NCBI GenBank assembly: GCA_964645835.1 | Contig: CAZYDG010000026.1 | Location: 1-64,000, forward strand | Direction: 5' to 3' | Length of the DNA: 64,000 bases | DNA from: CAZBME01 sp964645835 | Lineage (GTDB): Bacteria; Desulfobacterota; Syntrophia; Syntrophales; UBA8958 | Shown: one piece after another, positions 50,873 to 58,354 of the stretch | Position numbering within the stretch: position 1 is the stretch's first letter | Layout of the letters: the number at the start of each line of letters is the position of its first letter | The notes under the pieces: model-generated | What the model was told of the DNA's origin: nothing | The model's input: only the letters and a program-made list of their open reading frames with translations | The model's database searches: none | Program-made: the position numbers and the translations under genes

Positions 50873-51604
50873 ATGAAAGAGAATTTATACAAGTATCTAA
50901 GCGGCAATGAATATCCAGGCCGCGGCATCTGCATCGGAAAGACGCCCGGCGGAAACAAGGCCGTGATTGCCTATTTTATCATGGGCCGCAGTGTCAACAG
51001 CCGTAACCGTGTTTTTGACGCTATTGACGGCGGCATTCGAACCATGGCGGCTGACCCTGCCAAAATGACGGACCCGCATCTGATTATTTATAATCCCGTC
51101 CTGACTTGCGGCGACATGACGATTGTGACCAACGGCGACCAGACTGACACCATCCGCGATTTTCTGGCCCGTAATGATTTCCGGGGCTTCAACTTCGAAG
51201 CGGCGCTAAATACCCGCACTTTTGAGGATGACAAACCCAACTGGACTCCCCGTATTTCCGGGATAATAGATATGAACACGGGCGGATATAAGCTCAGTAT
51301 TTTGAAAAGCGACGAAGGCGACGACAGAAGCGTGCAGAGATTTACGTTTGATTATTCGCAGCCCCTTTACGGTGAGGGACACTTTATCAGCACCTACAAG
51401 TGCAACGGCTCACCGATCCCCAGTTTTGCGGGCGAGCCGCTACGCGTCGAAATAGACGAGGAAGACCCCAATGAATACGCAGGCAAACTCTGGGAGGCCT
51501 TGAACGAGGACAACAAGGTGAGCCTCTTTGTGCGCGTAATCGACCTTAAGACCAGAGACTACGAGGACGTTATCATCAATAAATACAAAACGGTGGAGGA
51601 ATAG
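50873..51604 (+). CDS. PurO-type IMP cyclohydrolase
   Basis: The 243-residue protein matches the IMP cyclohydrolase family (PF07826) first known from archaeal PurO: YLSGNEYPGRGICIG, YFIMGRSVNSRNR and a late ISTYKCNGSPIPSF segment. It would close the purine ring, FAICAR to IMP. The gene is followed after 3 bases by a stand-alone AICAR transformylase, so the pair replaces bifunctional PurH. The ATG at 50873 (MKENLYKYLS) is used; AGGAG lies 13 bases upstream, and an alternative start at 50834 has no ribosome-binding site. Similar pairs occur in Firmicutes, so transfer is possible. Confidence 0.88.
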   Translation: MKENLYKYLSGNEYPGRGICIGKTPGGNKAVIAYFIMGRSVNSRNRVFDAIDGGIRTMAADPAKMTDPHLIIYNPVLTCGDMTIVTNGDQTDTIRDFLARNDFRGFNFEAALNTRTFEDDKPNWTPRISGIIDMNTGGYKLSILKSDEGDDRSVQRFTFDYSQPLYGEGHFISTYKCNGSPIPSFAGEPLRVEIDEEDPNEYAGKLWEALNEDNKVSLFVRVIDLKTRDYEDVIINKYKTVEE

Positions 51605-51607
51605 TTC

Positions 51608-52786
51608 ATGAACGAAATAGCGCTGAAATACGGCTGCAACCCCAACCAGAAGCCCGCCAGAATCTTTATGGCGGACGGTGGCAGCCTGCCTGTTACCGTA
51701 TTAAACGGCAAGCCCGGCTATATCAACTTCCTGGATGCGCTAAACAGCTGGCAGCTGGTGAAGGAACTCAAAGAGAATACGGGCATGGTTGCCGCGGCCT
51801 CCTTTAAACATGTTTCCCCCGCCGGCGCTGCCCTGGGCTTTCCCCTGGATGACGTTTTGCGGAAGATGTATCATATTGAAGCCGGCATGCAGCTTTCCGC
51901 CCTTGCCTGTGCCTATGCCCGCGCCCGCGGCGCCGACCGCATGAGCAGTTTCGGCGATTGGATTGCCCTTTCCGACATATGCGACGTGCCTACTGCGCGA
52001 ATTATCAAGTCCGAAGTCACCGACGGCATCATCGCTCCAGGTTATGAACCGGAAGCGCTGGATATCTTAAAATCGAAGAAAAACGGCAGCTATAACGTTG
52101 TCGCTGTCGACCCGGCCTACGTCCCCGTTTCTCTGGAACACAAACAGGTGTACGGCATTACATTCGAACAGGGCCGCAATAGCTTGAAGGTCGATAGCAC
52201 CATGCTGGAAAACATGGTGACGGAGAACAAAATCCTGACCGAGGCGCAGAAACGAGACTTGGTCCTCGCCCTGATCACCCTGAAGTACACCCAGTCCAAC
52301 AGTGTCTGCTTCGTGCAGGACGGCCAGGTCATCGGTGTGGGCGCGGGTCAGCAGAGCCGCATCCACTGCACCCGTCTGGCAGGCCAGAAGGCTGACAACT
52401 GGCAGCTCCGCCATATGCCCAAGGTTCTGGATCTGCCATTCCGCAGTGATGTTTCCAAGCCCAACCGCGACAATGCCACCGATGTTTATCTGGGCGATAC
52501 GCCGGAGGATGTAATCGGAGACGATGTGTGGGCGGAAACCTTCACCCACAAGCCCGAGCCGCTGACTGCCGACGAAAAGAAGGCATGGCTGGGCAAGGTC
52601 ACGGGCGTATCATTGGGCAGCGATGCGTTTTTCCCTTTCGGCGATAACATCGAGCGCGCCCATCGCAGCGGTGTGACCGCCATTGTCGAGGCCGGCGGTT
52701 CCATTCGCGATCAGCAGGTGATCGATACCTGCAACAAATACGGCATTGCCATGGCATTTTGCGGCGTGAGGTTGTTCCACCACTAA
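51608..52786 (+). CDS. Stand-alone AICAR formyltransferase (PurH transformylase domain)
   Basis: A 392-residue protein corresponding to the AICARFT half of PurH without the cyclohydrolase domain. The catalytic Lys-His pair appears as FKHVSPAGAALG (Lys67, His68), with later SDAFFPFGDNIERA and a PGGSIRDQ-like GGSIRDQQVID near the C-terminus. It formylates AICAR to FAICAR, with formyl-THF as donor. It is coupled to the cyclohydrolase gene just upstream. This clostridial-type arrangement is uncommon next to classic proteobacterial purine genes. Confidence 0.93.
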   Translation: MNEIALKYGCNPNQKPARIFMADGGSLPVTVLNGKPGYINFLDALNSWQLVKELKENTGMVAAASFKHVSPAGAALGFPLDDVLRKMYHIEAGMQLSALACAYARARGADRMSSFGDWIALSDICDVPTARIIKSEVTDGIIAPGYEPEALDILKSKKNGSYNVVAVDPAYVPVSLEHKQVYGITFEQGRNSLKVDSTMLENMVTENKILTEAQKRDLVLALITLKYTQSNSVCFVQDGQVIGVGAGQQSRIHCTRLAGQKADNWQLRHMPKVLDLPFRSDVSKPNRDNATDVYLGDTPEDVIGDDVWAETFTHKPEPLTADEKKAWLGKVTGVSLGSDAFFPFGDNIERAHRSGVTAIVEAGGSIRDQQVIDTCNKYGIAMAFCGVRLFHH

Positions 52787-52807
52787 GAATTTAATTCATT
52801 CCCTGTC

Positions 52808-52838
52808 ATTCCGGACGCGCAAAAACGCGATCCGGAAT
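52808..52838. repeat. Hairpin repeat of the CATTCCGG...CCGGAATCC type
   Basis: ATTCCGGA and TCCGGAAT pair around CGCG arms and a CAAAAA loop, giving a 12-bp stem with one bulge. Such elements are widespread in proteobacteria. It follows the AICAR transformylase stop and could act as a weak terminator. Confidence 0.5.
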
Positions 52839-52914
52839 CCAGGAATTGTTTTATGTCTCCAACGACTCTTCCAAAATCAAGTTCTTAATATTCCATTAAT
52901 TTCAAGCTTTCAGG

Positions 52915-52947
52915 TTGAATCTTTTATCTGTGTAGTGTATTGTAGTG
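52915..52947 (+). promoter_or_regulatory. Promoter and possible operator of the toxin-antitoxin pair
   Basis: TTGAAT (52915-52920) and TATTGT (52938-52943) are 17 bases apart. Two copies of TGTAGTG, at 52931-52937 and 52941-52947, are spaced by one helical turn and overlap the -10. Direct repeats there are typical operators for ribbon-helix-helix antitoxins. Confidence 0.55.
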
Positions 52948-52960
52948 CAGGAGGTGCATC

Positions 52961-53179
52961 ATGAGAAGTGTTCTGTCTGTTAGTTTACCGGAGAAAATGG
53001 CGATTGAGTTGGATGTTCTTGCAAAAGAGACAGGAAGGAACAAAAGCGATATTGTGAAAGAATCCCTGGGAGAATTCTTGTGGGAAAACAGATTCCGCCG
53101 CATGAAAAAGCGTCTCTCCTCTAAAGCCAAGGCCGCTGGTTTTGTCACTGATGACGATGTTTTCAAGGCAATTTCATGA
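52961..53179 (+). CDS. Ribbon-helix-helix antitoxin
   Basis: A 72-residue protein with a CopG/MetJ-type RHH domain at the N-terminus (VLSVSLPEKMAIELDVLAKETGRNKSDIVKESL) and a basic C-terminal tail that would bind the toxin. An AGGAGGTG site precedes the ATG. The PIN-domain gene starts within its last codons (overlap ATGA), a hallmark of TA operons. It probably represses its own promoter. Confidence 0.85.
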   Translation: MRSVLSVSLPEKMAIELDVLAKETGRNKSDIVKESLGEFLWENRFRRMKKRLSSKAKAAGFVTDDDVFKAIS

Positions 53180-53580
53180 AGGCGGTTTTCGATACAAATG
53201 TTCTTATCGCCGCCTTTCTTACGGAAGGGCTTTGTTCCGGCCTTCTGATTCGAGCTCGCAAACGGGCATTCAATCTTGTTCTGTGTGATGATCTCATCCG
53301 GGAATTTGACAGTATTATGGCAAAAAAGTTCAAACTTACATCAACTGATATTTCTGAAATCTCAGCTATAATTTCGGAAGCGGCAGCGGAGATGCTTCAT
53401 AAGCATAACCATGTCCCAAGTATTTGCAGGGATCCGAATGATGATATGGTTATTGCCTGCGCTGTTGATGCGGCTGCCGATTACATAGTTACCGGTGATG
53501 ACGATCTGTTAGTCCTGAAAAAATATAAGAATATCATGATCATTAATCCAAGAAATTTTGAAGCCCTGTTCGTAGATTAA
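53176..53580 (+). CDS. PIN-domain toxin
   Basis: A 134-residue PIN-family RNase. The acidic catalytic residues appear as FDTNVLIAAF (Asp6), DDLIREFD, and DPNDDMVIACAVDAAADYIVTGDDDLL. It belongs to the COG1569-like 'putative toxin-antitoxin system toxin component, PIN family' group. It overlaps its RHH antitoxin by four bases. The expected target is RNA; nothing here shows which one. Confidence 0.87.
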   Translation: MKAVFDTNVLIAAFLTEGLCSGLLIRARKRAFNLVLCDDLIREFDSIMAKKFKLTSTDISEISAIISEAAAEMLHKHNHVPSICRDPNDDMVIACAVDAAADYIVTGDDDLLVLKKYKNIMIINPRNFEALFVD

Positions 53581-53621
53581 CATTTCAGTTAAAGTTGGAA
53601 TATCACGCCTTTTGGAATATG

Positions 53622-53638
53622 GCTCTTTGTTAAAGAGC
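53622..53638. terminator. Small hairpin between the convergent PIN and purD genes
   Basis: GCTCTTT and AAAGAGC pair over a GTT loop. No clear T-tract follows on either strand, so termination is only possible. The gap is about 100 bases and contains nothing else. Confidence 0.3.
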
Positions 53639-53679
53639 AAGAATATTCTCCCAATTATCATGATTGCCTTGTTTTCAAT

Positions 53680-55011
53680 TTATTCTTTCCGTATCTTCTC
53701 CATGTGTTCAATCCGCTTTTGAATGAGCGCATCCGTGCCGATATCGAAACGGTGGGCGACGGGTCCCTTGATGGCGGATACGGCGTTTTCGGCAATAATT
53801 TCCGCTTTATTCAAACTATCAGCGATACCGACGACGCCAATGGCTCGTGACGATGTCATGTACAGGCCGTCCTCCCGTTTATCGACGGAGGAAAAATAAA
53901 GGCGGGCTGCGCCCACATCACCGACCTCGATCCGGGCCGATGTGGAGGCGGCATCGGGATGATCCTTCGGCAGACCGTATCCGCCCGGTACGATATATTT
54001 GCAGACGGTGGCCTTTTGATCAAATAATACGGGCAGCTTATCCAGTGTGCCCGCGATGATGGCGTTGCATATGTCTACAAAGTCCGTTTTCATCAGAGGC
54101 AGGATATTCATGGCTTCGGGGTCGCCAAACCGGGCATTATACTCAAGAAGTTTCACGCCGGTTTGCGTAATCATAAAGCCCCCGTACATGATGCCTTTAT
54201 AATATTCTCCCGTTTCCGCATAAATGGCTTCAGCTACTTTCTGAGTGATGGCAAGGCCGTCCAGAACGTCCCGGTTTGTCAAAAAAGGCAGGAGATGATC
54301 TTCACAGGAATACGATCCCATGCCCCCCGTGTTGGGTCCCTTATCATCAGCAAAGCGCCTTTTGTGATCCTGGACCGGCGGTGTGGCGACAACGGTTTTC
54401 CCGTCACACAGGCACTGGAGGGAAAATTCCTCCCCTTCCAGTTTTTCCTCAACCGTCACGCTGCCATGTTCTGCCAGGATGTTCCTGCAGATTGCGACGG
54501 CCTCCTCCATAGTTTGGAAGTGATCACCCTGGACCATGACGCCCTTGCCGCCGGTCAGGCCGTCGGGTTTGATGACCACGCCGGGCAATTGATTCAGAAA
54601 TTCGGATATCCCGAAGTCTGACGTGAATACCTTATAGAGGGGATTTCCGGGGATTTTGTATTTTTCGACGAGGTCGCGTGTGAAAGACTTCGATGTCTCC
54701 AGACGGGCCAGGCTCCTGGTCGGTCCGACTGCCGGAATGCCGGCCTCTCGAAGGGCATCGACCACACCGGCATTCAGAGGGTCTTCTGGTCCAACGACGG
54801 CGAAGGAGACCTGATTTGTCCTTGCGAATGCGACGATGTTTGCGAGATCGGAATAATCGCCCAGACATACTGTTTGGGCCAGGGCGCTGATGCCGGGGTT
54901 ATTGGCTTTCATGTAGGCAAAGAGCGTGGGGTGATGGCCGGAGCGGGTCAACGCCTCGGCAATGGCGTGTTCGCGGGCACCGTTACCGATGAGGAGGACA
55001 TGGACAGTCAT
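53680..55011 (-). CDS. purD: Phosphoribosylamine-glycine ligase
   Basis: The second purine step, joining PRA and glycine with ATP. The 443-residue ATP-grasp enzyme has the PurD start VLLIGNGAREHAIAEAL, the VGPEDPLNAGVVDAL segment, the ATP-grasp loop KPDGLTGGKGV and EYNARFGDPEAM. The start at 55011 has AAGGAG nine bases upstream; a longer frame to 55128 adds an unsupported hydrophobic extension. It is convergent with the TA pair. Confidence 0.96.
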   Translation of the reverse strand: MTVHVLLIGNGAREHAIAEALTRSGHHPTLFAYMKANNPGISALAQTVCLGDYSDLANIVAFARTNQVSFAVVGPEDPLNAGVVDALREAGIPAVGPTRSLARLETSKSFTRDLVEKYKIPGNPLYKVFTSDFGISEFLNQLPGVVIKPDGLTGGKGVMVQGDHFQTMEEAVAICRNILAEHGSVTVEEKLEGEEFSLQCLCDGKTVVATPPVQDHKRRFADDKGPNTGGMGSYSCEDHLLPFLTNRDVLDGLAITQKVAEAIYAETGEYYKGIMYGGFMITQTGVKLLEYNARFGDPEAMNILPLMKTDFVDICNAIIAGTLDKLPVLFDQKATVCKYIVPGGYGLPKDHPDAASTSARIEVGDVGAARLYFSSVDKREDGLYMTSSRAIGVVGIADSLNKAEIIAENAVSAIKGPVAHRFDIGTDALIQKRIEHMEKIRKE

Positions 55012-55106
55012 GATGATTCTCCTTAATGATTTCTTTGTATTGGCAAAAAATAGAGGTGTTAAATATAGGAAAAAAATCCTGCCGTCAATGAATTCGGTTG
55101 AACCAA

Positions 55107-55305
55107 ATCCAGAAATAATACTATTCACTTCCAGACCAATACTCGACTGCTATTGGTCAATCGGGTGGTAGAGCAACTGGGCATTGGCCTTCCGGTTCAG
55201 GGAATTTTCTCGCCTTTCATCTTTTAATAAAATCACTGATACGAATCGGAAAAATCCAATTCACCTCCAGACAAATACTCCTGCTTCTCTTGGAAGCTGT
55301 GTCGC
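55107..55305. repeat. Family B palindromic repeat: one full copy plus a preceding half copy
   Basis: The segment 55180-55305 aligns with 24905-25032 (shared GGCATTGGCC, CCGGTTCAG, ATCACTGATACG, AAAAATCCAATTCACCTCC and GCTGTGTC blocks). A right-arm fragment, TTCACTTCCAGACCAATACTC, lies just before it at 55124-55144. These fill much of the 558-base gap between purD and the GlmU-like gene, where no gene is seen. Confidence 0.75.
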
Positions 55306-55343
55306 AATTCAAATATTTGTTACATTCTCGACTTACTGTAGTC

Positions 55344-55416
55344 CAGACCTTCAGGTCTGTGGTTTTGATTTAAAGTAGCCTAAATCGCAAAGTATTTGCA
55401 GGACTAAAGTCCTGCA
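55344..55416. repeat. Two perfect short palindromes
   Basis: CAGACCT/AGGTCTG (55344-55359) and TGCAGGACT/AGTCCTGCA (55397-55416) are both hairpin-forming. They resemble widespread short palindromic repeats. They sit after the family B element and before the GlmU-like gene. Confidence 0.5.
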
Positions 55417-55513
55417 CCACATTCATATCGATTGGAGAAATTCTTATTATGATACAATCTCTTAGTCAGACGAGCATCAAAGTTTTTTGTTTTGGTGATG
55501 AAATTGCCATCGC

Positions 55514-55542
55514 TTGACAGCGGCCGGGCAACTTGATAGGAC
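55514..55542 (+). promoter_or_regulatory. Candidate promoter for the GlmU-like/dusB pair
   Basis: A perfect TTGACA (55514-55519) is followed after 17 bases by TAGGAC (55537-55542), a weak -10. It is 28 bases before the start codon of the GlmU-like gene. Confidence 0.35.
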
Positions 55543-55570
55543 CTGTTTATTGCTGAAACGGAGTAAATTG

Positions 55571-56329
55571 ATGAAAATAAAACCATTAAGCTCTCTTATC
55601 CTGGCTGCCGGTAAAGGCACGCGAATGCAATCGGACCTGGCCAAGGTCCTCCACCTCCTCCATGGCAGGCCGCTTCTGGCTTATTGCGTGAATGTGGCCC
55701 GTGCCGTAGGATCGGAACGAATCGCCGCTATTATCGGTCATCAGGCGGACTTGGTGCGGCAGACCTTTTCCGGTACGGAGACGGTCTTTATCGAACAGAA
55801 GGAACAACTGGGGACGGGACATGCCGTCCTCCAGGCCCGTGATGCCTTCCGTGACTATGAAGGCAATATCCTTATCCTTTGCGGCGATGTTCCCCTTCTT
55901 AAGGCATCTACACTTCAGGCCCTGATTGATGTTCATATTGCCCGCGGGGCCGCTGTGACGGTCATGACCGTCGTTCTGGACGCTCCCGGTTCTTACGGAC
56001 GGGTTGTGAAGGGCGAACACGGCGAGGTTTTGAAAATTGTCGAGGCGAAAGACGCGACGGACGCGGAACGGGCCATTGGTGAAATAAACACGGGTATCTA
56101 CTGCGTGGATAGCCGCTTCCTGTTCGATGCCGCGGCCAGGATCACGAACCATAATGCGCAAAAGGAATATTACCTGACGGATATCATGGAGATTGCCCGG
56201 CAGGACGGTCTGATCACCATGGCTTTCGTGGCGTCCGATCCACTGGAGGTTATGGGCATCAACACCCCTGAAGATCTGACATTAGCGGGCAGCATCCGGA
56301 CGTTGCAATTATCCGGGGTGCCGTCTTGA
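55571..56329 (+). CDS. GlmU-like nucleotidyltransferase without the acetyltransferase domain
   Basis: The 252-residue protein is the pyrophosphorylase half of GlmU: the sugar-nucleotide signature LILAAGKGTRMQSDLAKVLH, the QLGTGHAVLQA and CGDVPLL segments, and EINTGIYCVDS. A normal GlmU has about 450 residues with a left-handed beta-helix that acetylates glucosamine-1-phosphate; that half is absent. The protein could make UDP-GlcNAc from GlcNAc-1-P with acetylation done elsewhere, or act on another sugar phosphate. Its stop overlaps the dusB start codon. Confidence 0.88.
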   Translation: MKIKPLSSLILAAGKGTRMQSDLAKVLHLLHGRPLLAYCVNVARAVGSERIAAIIGHQADLVRQTFSGTETVFIEQKEQLGTGHAVLQARDAFRDYEGNILILCGDVPLLKASTLQALIDVHIARGAAVTVMTVVLDAPGSYGRVVKGEHGEVLKIVEAKDATDAERAIGEINTGIYCVDSRFLFDAAARITNHNAQKEYYLTDIMEIARQDGLITMAFVASDPLEVMGINTPEDLTLAGSIRTLQLSGVPS

Positions 56330-57291
56330 TAAATATCGGCTTTTTGGAAATCAGCCGACCCGTGTTTCTTGCCCCACTGGCGGGGATCACGAACCTGAAT
56401 TTCCGGCTGATTGCCCGGGAGTTTGGCTGCGGCTTGGCCTTTACGGAGATGGTGAGCTCAAATGGCCTCACCCGGGAGGCGGAAAAAACGTTCACCTATC
56501 TCGATTCTTCGCCGGCCGACCGGCCCCTCGGTGTCCAGATATTTGGCGCCGATCCGGCAATCATGGTCGAGGCGGCCCGTATTGTCAACGATAAGGGAGC
56601 AGATCTTATCGATATCAATATGGGTTGCCCCGTAAAAAAAGTCGTCAAGACAGGGGCCGGTGCGGCGTTATTGCGGACCCCCGACAGGGCGCGGGAAATT
56701 ATCCGTGCGGTCCGCAGGGTAACGCAGTTGCCGCTGACGGTGAAGATCCGCGCTGGTTGGCGTCGCGGGGAAATATGCGCTCAGGAAATCGGCCGCATTG
56801 CCGAGGAGGAAGGGGTCGATGCGGTTATCGTTCATCCCCGGACGGCCGATCAAGGATTTAGCGGCCATTCAGACTGGCGGGTTATTCGGGAAGTGAAGGA
56901 GAGTCTAAAAATTCCCGTTGTCGGAAACGGCGATATCCGTACCCCGGAAGATGCAGTGCGGATGATCGCTGAAACTGGTTGCGACGCCGTTATGGTCGGT
57001 CGGGCATCATTGGGAAACCCATGGATATTCAAGCATATTATAACCGCATTGCAGGGCGGAGCCGCCTGCGCCGGGCCGTCGATTGAAGAACGGGAAGAGA
57101 TGATCTGGCGTCATCTGGAAATGGAAATGGCCTATATCGGATCCGCCCAGGGATTACGAAATTTTCGTAAGCACTTGTTGTGGTATACCAAAGGCATTAA
57201 AGGTGGAGCCAGTTTGCGTCAGGCACTGGGGCAGATCCATAATCGTGACGCCTTACTGAAGGTTGTGAGTGACTATTTTCGGTCCAAATAA
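56326..57291 (+). CDS. dusB: tRNA-dihydrouridine synthase (DusB-like)
   Basis: A flavoenzyme that reduces uridines in tRNA. The 321-residue TIM-barrel protein has LAPLAGITNLNFRLIAREFG, the catalytic Cys in INMGCPVKKVVKTGAGAALL, the VKIRAGW strand and a FMN-phosphate site in VGNGDIRTPEDA and VGRASLGNPWIF. The start is a TTG overlapping the preceding stop by four bases, so it is translationally coupled. A C-terminal helical domain is present. Confidence 0.95.
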   Translation: MINIGFLEISRPVFLAPLAGITNLNFRLIAREFGCGLAFTEMVSSNGLTREAEKTFTYLDSSPADRPLGVQIFGADPAIMVEAARIVNDKGADLIDINMGCPVKKVVKTGAGAALLRTPDRAREIIRAVRRVTQLPLTVKIRAGWRRGEICAQEIGRIAEEEGVDAVIVHPRTADQGFSGHSDWRVIREVKESLKIPVVGNGDIRTPEDAVRMIAETGCDAVMVGRASLGNPWIFKHIITALQGGAACAGPSIEEREEMIWRHLEMEMAYIGSAQGLRNFRKHLLWYTKGIKGGASLRQALGQIHNRDALLKVVSDYFRSK

Positions 57292-57295
57292 GACC

Positions 57296-57324
57296 TTGAC
57301 ATTCAGGGAAGTATTTGGCATAAA
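57296..57324 (+). promoter_or_regulatory. Promoter for the zapB-zapA transcript
   Basis: TTGACA (57296-57301) and CATAAA (57319-57324) are 17 bases apart, directly after dusB and about 85 bases before the zapB-like gene. The -35 is perfect, the -10 moderate. Confidence 0.55.
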
Positions 57325-57408
57325 GTTTCCGTATAGTTAAATCAATGACGGTATATTATGCGCCATGATTCAGATAGGATAAAGAAGATAAATTAAGGAT
57401 GGCTAAGG

Positions 57409-57648
57409 ATGGCTGATGATTTGGAATTTGTGAAATTCAACGCTCTGGAAGAAAAAATAAAAACCATCATTCAGGAGCAGGCGGTATTAAAAAAGAAGAA
57501 TCAGGAGTTGGAGGGGCTTTTAAAACAAAAGGAGACGGAATTAGAAGACGTTAACAAAAAAATATTGAAATTGGATGAGGAGAGGGACGCTATACGCGCA
57601 AAAGTGGATTCACTGCTGGATTTGCTTCAGGATATAAAGGTTCCATGA
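57409..57648 (+). CDS. Small coiled-coil protein, ZapB-like
   Basis: A 79-residue, nearly all-helical protein with heptad repeats through most of its length (EEKIKTIIQEQAVLKKKNQEL, EGLLKQKETELEDVNKK). The composition and the position directly before zapA fit a ZapB-like cell-division coiled coil. The ATG at 57409 is preferred over one 10 bases earlier, which opens only a five-codon frame. It precedes zapA by 22 bases. Confidence 0.8.
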   Translation: MADDLEFVKFNALEEKIKTIIQEQAVLKKKNQELEGLLKQKETELEDVNKKILKLDEERDAIRAKVDSLLDLLQDIKVP

Positions 57649-57670
57649 TGGTTTCTTGAGGTTACGCTGA

Positions 57671-57949
57671 TTGAAGAAGCGTTTTCATATCAAGTTACTG
57701 GGGCAGGAGTTATCTGTTTTGAGCGACTCGGGGGATGATCATGTCGCACGGGTTGTCAAGTATGTCAGCGACAAGGTAGAGGAGATTGAGAAAAACGTAA
57801 ATAATTTTAGCACCTTGAATGTTGCCATTCTTGCGGCCTTGAATATTGCGGATGAGCTTTTTAAAAGCAAAGCGGTTGAAGAGAGTAAGTATAATCAATT
57901 GGAGAATCGATCGGAAAGATTGATTAACCTTATTAATGAAGTGAAGTAG
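57671..57949 (+). CDS. zapA: Cell division protein ZapA
   Basis: A 92-residue FtsZ-ring stabiliser. The N-terminal globular part (FHIKLLGQELSVLSDSGDDHVARVVKYV) and the C-terminal coiled coil (STLNVAILAALNIADELF onward) are as expected. The start is TTG at 57671 with GAGG nine bases upstream. The 6S RNA gene follows directly, as in many proteobacteria. Confidence 0.92.
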   Translation: MKKRFHIKLLGQELSVLSDSGDDHVARVVKYVSDKVEEIEKNVNNFSTLNVAILAALNIADELFKSKAVEESKYNQLENRSERLINLINEVK

Positions 57950-57964
57950 TTGCTTTTTGAAAAT

Positions 57965-58165
57965 TATCCCCTGCGATGTGCGTGATTAGCTTAACGTATT
58001 TTGAGCCAACACCTTGGAACCGGGAACCAATCCTTGTTTGCCATGTGCGTGTCTGCCAGCACCCCGTGATGAACGGACGTTGGAAAGCCTGAAGCAGCAA
58101 TTAAAGGTACCCACTTAAACGGCAGGTTCAAGAGGTGGTTAACACGGCATTGGCGGGGGTTTTTT
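57965..58165 (+). ncRNA. ssrS: 6S RNA
   Basis: The ~200-base segment between zapA and rny folds with a closing stem. CCCCTGC (57968-57974) pairs with GCGGGGG (58153-58159), and the next bases ATG..CGTG pair with CACG..CAT. Internal segments such as GAGCCAACACCTTGGAACCGGGA and CCCACTTAAACGGCAGGTTCAAG fit the 6S consensus that mimics an open promoter and sequesters sigma-70 polymerase. A T-tract (58160-58165) ends it. The zapA-ssrS order is conserved in proteobacteria. The family call rests on synteny and structure, not a covariance search. Confidence 0.82.
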
Positions 58166-58337
58166 ATGAATAACCCTTTCCGGATATTGAGCAATCCATT
58201 CCGTCTCTTCTCTGCATCCCTCCTGATAAAAGATTTCAAAACGTTTTCTAACAGAATAAGTTTTAATTTGTCCGTGATGTCAAAATGATTGACACTGACA
58301 TCACTTATTGCATGAACACATGACCGACAATACTCGT

Positions 58338-58349
58338 AAGGAGGTGATC
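58338..58349 (+). promoter_or_regulatory. Extended Shine-Dalgarno site for rny
   Basis: AAGGAGGTGATC is complementary over 12 bases to the 3' end of the 16S rRNA in this window (GATCACCTCCTT at 63872-63883). It lies five bases before a TTG start codon, which it probably compensates for. Confidence 0.8.
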
Positions 58350-58354
58350 GGATT

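Noticed and set aside
58260..58300. Promoter for rny from TTGACA at about 58288
   Set aside because: The -35 hexamer is perfect, but no acceptable -10 lies at 16-19 bases; upstream readthrough or an unseen start is equally likely.
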